9,423 nucleotides of DNA from Anaerolineae bacterium (GTDB lineage: Bacteria; Chloroflexota; Anaerolineae; Anaerolineales; Villigracilaceae), in contig DQGV01000483.1 in the NCBI GenBank assembly GCA_003524705.1, positions 1-9,423 of the forward strand. The letters run 5' to 3'. This document shows, piece after piece, positions 6,517-9,423 of the stretch. Numbering within the stretch: the first letter of the stretch is position 1; every line of letters begins with the position of its first letter. The notes below the pieces were generated by a model. That model did not search any database. It was not told the origin of the DNA and saw nothing but the letters and a program-made list of their open reading frames with translations. The position numbers were made by a program, and so were the translations under genes.

Positions 6517-7639
6517 TACAAACATCCTGCATCATTTTTTCATACTCATTGGCAATTTTTTGAATATCAAAACTTTTTGCTTTTTCTAAACTTGCTTCAC
6601 GAAATTTTTTTAATTGGGCGGGGTTAGAAATTATTTTTTTTAGTTCTTGAACAAATACATTTTCGTTATGTACTTCAATTAAGTAGCCGTTTTTTTCATG
6701 GTCAACCAAATCTATAAACCCTCCAATATGGCTTGCCACTACTGCTAAACCTTTTGCCAATGCTTGTACGCCTACTACTGGCAATCCTTCAGAAAAGGAA
6801 GGCATAAATAAAATATCGCTTTTAGAAAACTCTTTTATCACCTCATCTGGCGTAACCCAACCTGATAAATAAAATCTTTTTTGCATGTCATGTTTTTCAA
6901 TCTCTTTTTTTACTTCGTCAAACAAAGGACCATCTCCAACCATAGCACAAGTCCAATCTAAAGTTTTTATTTGAGAAAGAATACGCACGATAGCAAGTGG
7001 ATTCTTTTGTGAAACAAATCTCCCCGCAAAAATGATGCGTGGAATTTCATTCAAAATAAGCGGGTCCGGAATTAAGTGTAATACATCTGCTCCGTTTGGT
7101 ATCACCCGGATGTTTACATCATAATGTTTCAATGCTAACTGACGAGTAAACTCACTCACAGCAACAACTTTTTTAGCACGCTTCCAAATTGGTTTTGTGA
7201 ACGGCTCTAACCAACGAAACCAATTTGCCGTTTTTTCTGTCACACCACCGGGTACATCGCCAAGATGAACAGTAAGAAGATAGGGAATACCTGTTACTAC
7301 AGAAAGCATCCATGCCAATGCACCAGATGGAACAGCAAAGTGAGTGTGAATGATATGTGGGCGATGAAATAAAATTAAATACAAACCCGCTAAAAATCCT
7401 ACTAAAATGAATGCTAGCATTGTAGAAAAACTTGCTACAAAAGGCTCTGTCCTAAAAGAAGAAACTCGCACAAGGCGAATCCCATCCTGTATGTCTTTTT
7501 TAGGCAAGCCTTGCATATGAGCAGTTAACACGGTCACATCATGTCCGCGTGCAACAAGTTCTTTACAAATATCATACGCAGCTCTGCCGCCACCACCACC
7601 AATCGGGGGAAATTCATAAATCACAGTTAAGATATGCAT
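6506..7639 (-). CDS. Glycosyltransferase family 4 (GT-B), EX7Q variant
   Basis: Retaining GT-B glycosyltransferase of 377 residues, predicted to add a sugar from a nucleotide donor to a lipid-linked polysaccharide intermediate at the cytoplasmic membrane face. Seen: N-terminal glycine loop PPIGGGGGRA (11-20), a hydrophobic patch (about 68-92) that may bind the membrane, IHTHFAVPSG (97-106), IPNGAD (180-185), the phosphate-contacting Arg207 and Lys212 in FAGRFVSQKN, and SEGLPVVGVQALA (283-295). The usual EX7E pair reads Glu284 ... Gln292, so the second Glu is absent. Donor and acceptor cannot be told from sequence, though the diacetamido-uronic acid made by the neighbours is a reasonable guess. 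ATG at 7639 has no clear Shine-Dalgarno site, but MHILTVIYEFPPIGG is a normal N-terminus for the family. It lies 9 bases after the membrane-protein stop. Confidence 0.88.
   Translation of the reverse strand: MHILTVIYEFPPIGGGGGRAAYDICKELVARGHDVTVLTAHMQGLPKKDIQDGIRLVRVSSFRTEPFVASFSTMLAFILVGFLAGLYLILFHRPHIIHTHFAVPSGALAWMLSVVTGIPYLLTVHLGDVPGGVTEKTANWFRWLEPFTKPIWKRAKKVVAVSEFTRQLALKHYDVNIRVIPNGADVLHLIPDPLILNEIPRIIFAGRFVSQKNPLAIVRILSQIKTLDWTCAMVGDGPLFDEVKKEIEKHDMQKRFYLSGWVTPDEVIKEFSKSDILFMPSFSEGLPVVGVQALAKGLAVVASHIGGFIDLVDHEKNGYLIEVHNENVFVQELKKIISNPAQLKKFREASLEKAKSFDIQKIANEYEKMMQDVCNGK
6525..6529 (-). promoter_or_regulatory. Ribosome binding site for the 2-epimerase gene, inside the GT4 gene end
   Basis: CAGGA on the minus strand is 8 bases ahead of ATG 6516. 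The in-frame ATG at 6523-6525 overlaps this site and has nothing comparable upstream, so the later ATG is the better start. The site is embedded in the last codons of the glycosyltransferase gene. Confidence 0.5.
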
Positions 7640-7648
7640 GAATAAAAT

Positions 7649-9423
7649 TTAATCAACGAAAGGGTCTTTACATTCAACAGGCTCTTCACGCGGAACAAAT
7701 AAATTAATATTATTTGATGCAATTTCATTTACAGTACGATAATTACATAAAAGTGGAACACCTACATAACGCACCCAAGCATTATCTTCTTCCATAAATG
7801 CACCTCTTTTTTGTGCATTAAACTTTTGTCCTTCAGCCACAATTAATGCAAAACGATGGCTTTGCAAATCAACATAATATTGATCCAAATACAAGCGATT
7901 ACGCGACATTGCCATTTCCATCAATTCACTTTGCTCATATTCTGGCACAAGCGAAACATCATCAATTAAATTAAATGTAATCAATTGACGTTCGGTGATA
8001 AACAAGACTTCACCACCATTATTTACAACAATTGAAACTGCTTGTTGAAGGGCCTGAATATCTTTTTCCACTAATTCTTCATCGTAACGATGGAACAAGC
8101 CAAGTTTTGGGAGTGCAAACCAAAGTAGAATTAGCACTGCAAGATATATTACTCCCCAACTGATTTCTCCCCATATCGGTTTCGCTTCTTTCTCTGTTGA
8201 TACCTGATTCGCCAAAAAAAACATGGTCAACACTGACAGCAAAACCAAATACGCATCCATGTTATGCAAATCACCGCCGCCGCCAATTTTTGTGCTGACG
8301 ATGGCTCCGCCAATAAATAAAATCAATACCATACCAAGCAAAGCCAACCAACGTAATGGATGTATATAATTTAAATTTCCACGCAACATTTGATACATCC
8401 CCAGCCATAATGGCAAAGAAACCAAGGCTATGCCGGGCAAAATACCCATTGGATAAGTATCATTTGGTAATAAACGTTTCCATAATAAATCAGATGTGAA
8501 ACTAGAACCAAATGCTGAAATATCTGCATTGCCTGAGATTTGAATATATATAAATTGAGAAATTAACGCAGAAATAACTCCAATAATTCCCCAGACAAAA
8601 GGAGTCATCCAATATTTCAAACTTTTGTCGTTGATTGGTGTTTCAAGAATATAGATTGTGATTGCTATCATAGCAGGTACTGGAAACCAATTGACACGGC
8701 TAATCCCTGCCCATAGAGAAGCGAGGATAATAAAAATTAAAGAACGAGTTGGATGTTTTAAGGAGACACCGGCTAAAATTAATATTACACAAATTTGCAA
8801 GTGATAATAAACTGCGCCTTGAAAAAAGTATAAAAATGCCCAAGCAATTAAGCAAACCGTAATCCACTTGTTAAATTTGAAGCGATGAATCAATACAAAA
8901 GAAGCCGTAAGTGTTAATCCAAACCATAATAAGGCTTGCCAAAAACGATGAGCCCAAAGTGGTAAGCCGTCTAACAAGTATGGAATGGATAATAATAAAT
9001 AGCGTGATGGATGTAAAAATGGAAGTGGAAGTTGATTTCCATATAAAGAATCAGAAAAGAATAATGAGGCGTAATAAAAACGGCCTGCTTCAGAATAGCC
9101 AATTGAAAATGGATCTGCAGAAACAATTCTAAAAATTCCTATTGTTTGGAAGACAAACCCTTGAAAAAGAAAAATTATGACAAACCCAATATGCCCTTGT
9201 ATAGAAGGTTTAATTAATTTCAATCCAATAACTTGTAAAAAGCTTGCCCATAAAAATATCCAGAATATCGGCTGAACTTGAGGTAAGGTACTACCAAAGA
9301 TGTATAAACGAAAAGCCCAGACAAGCAAAAAGCCGAAGAGCATTAAACCAACTCCAAGTGTAGAACGAGGCGGTTGGCTTAAAAGGTCATCTATTTTTTT
9401 TGCAATGTGATTCAAGAACGGAG
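7649..9423 (-). CDS. Large multi-spanning membrane protein, possible GT-C-like glycosyltransferase, N-terminus uncertain
   Basis: I do not recognise a named family. About 11-13 hydrophobic segments lie between residues 19 and 436 (numbering from TTG at 9415), for example about 19-40, 48-68, 75-97, 155-177, 268-292, 325-343, 353-373 and 417-436. A long polar loop (about 98-154) after the third segment contains Asp101 and Glu109 in ADPFSIGYSEAGRFYY, the position where GT-C enzymes carry their catalytic acid. STKIGGGGDLHNMD (374-387) is another unusual polar cluster. The last ~150 residues (440-588) are soluble, with an alpha/beta start near GGEVLFITERQLITF. First gene of the visible operon, directly before the glycosyltransferase, consistent with a role in chain assembly. 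The frame stays open to the right edge and the TTG at 9415 has no Shine-Dalgarno site, so the true start may lie outside. GT-C transferase, polymerase or uncharacterised family are all possible. Confidence 0.7.
   Translation of the reverse strand, partial: PFLNHIAKKIDDLLSQPPRSTLGVGLMLFGFLLVWAFRLYIFGSTLPQVQPIFWIFLWASFLQVIGLKLIKPSIQGHIGFVIIFLFQGFVFQTIGIFRIVSADPFSIGYSEAGRFYYASLFFSDSLYGNQLPLPFLHPSRYLLLSIPYLLDGLPLWAHRFWQALLWFGLTLTASFVLIHRFKFNKWITVCLIAWAFLYFFQGAVYYHLQICVILILAGVSLKHPTRSLIFIILASLWAGISRVNWFPVPAMIAITIYILETPINDKSLKYWMTPFVWGIIGVISALISQFIYIQISGNADISAFGSSFTSDLLWKRLLPNDTYPMGILPGIALVSLPLWLGMYQMLRGNLNYIHPLRWLALLGMVLILFIGGAIVSTKIGGGGDLHNMDAYLVLLSVLTMFFLANQVSTEKEAKPIWGEISWGVIYLAVLILLWFALPKLGLFHRYDEELVEKDIQALQQAVSIVVNNGGEVLFITERQLITFNLIDDVSLVPEYEQSELMEMAMSRNRLYLDQYYVDLQSHRFALIVAEGQKFNAQKRGAFMEEDNAWVRYVGVPLLCNYRTVNEIASNNINLFVPREEPVECKDPFVD

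Noticed and set aside
6605..6641. Runs of eight T (A8 on the coding strand) in the GT4 gene, with similar 8-base runs near 6367-6374 and 9394-9401, as slippage or frameshift sites
   Set aside because: The frames stay open across them, they encode ordinary Lys or Phe pairs, and such runs are expected in AT-rich DNA.
7640..7648. Terminator or promoter between the membrane protein and GT4 genes
   Set aside because: The gap is 9 AT-rich bases with no hairpin or hexamer pair.
8911..9132. Plus-strand open frame of 73 residues opposite the membrane protein gene
   Set aside because: Lys/Asn/Gln-rich translation expected from the reverse complement of hydrophobic codons; no start signal.
1..9423. 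tRNA, rRNA, CRISPR array, insertion sequence or long repeat
   Set aside because: The window is almost fully occupied by coding sequence; no transposase, regularly spaced repeat or RNA-like fold was seen by eye.

Overview
The window is one dense, single-direction gene cluster. Nine protein genes lie on the minus strand and are read from the right edge towards the left edge. Sequence, gene content and packing all point to a bacterial surface-polysaccharide (O-antigen, capsule or exopolysaccharide) biosynthesis operon. The DNA is AT-rich by eye, several genes have Shine-Dalgarno-like sites, and starts are ATG, GTG and possibly TTG, so it is bacterial. The style of the large membrane protein and of the winged-helix regulator reminds me of Anaerolineae/Chloroflexota genomes. 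That placement is only an impression and needs a database search.

In order of transcription, the cluster starts with a large multi-spanning membrane protein (9423 to 7649, upstream end possibly outside the window). Next come a GT4-type glycosyltransferase (7639-6506), a WbpI-like non-hydrolysing UDP-sugar 2-epimerase (6516-5452) and a small winged-helix regulator (5413-4901). Then follow a WbpD-like N-acetyltransferase (4899-4294), a WbpE-like PLP aminotransferase (4297-3212), a Gfo/Idh/MocA-type sugar 3-dehydrogenase (3215-2223) and a WbpA-like UDP-sugar 6-dehydrogenase (2226-868). The last gene is an extended-SDR sugar epimerase/dehydratase (871 to beyond the left edge), which is cut off by the window.

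Five of these enzymes make up the known route from UDP-GlcNAc to UDP-2,3-diacetamido-2,3-dideoxy-D-mannuronic acid: 6-oxidation (WbpA), 3-oxidation (WbpB role), transamination (WbpE), N-acetylation (WbpD) and 2-epimerisation (WbpI). The gene order D-E-B-A is the reverse of the reaction order. The SDR protein could supply another nucleotide sugar or modify the product. The GT4 enzyme would add a sugar to the growing lipid-linked chain, and the membrane protein may be a GT-C-like transferase or polymerase.

The genes are packed almost without gaps. Four successive junctions in the downstream half are 4-base ATGA stop/start overlaps, the WbpD junction has a 1-base gap, and the WbpI start lies inside the end of the GT4 gene. 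The only real gap is about 38 bases, upstream of the regulator. It contains a run of seven G and a perfect TTGACA hexamer, so it is the one plausible internal control point. I saw no RNA genes, mobile elements, CRISPR arrays, terminators or gene-free stretches over 300 bases. The main points of interest are the mid-operon regulator with an unusual C-terminal domain, its G-tract leader, the non-canonical 3-dehydrogenase, the GT4 protein lacking the second Glu of its EX7E motif, and the uncharacterised membrane protein.
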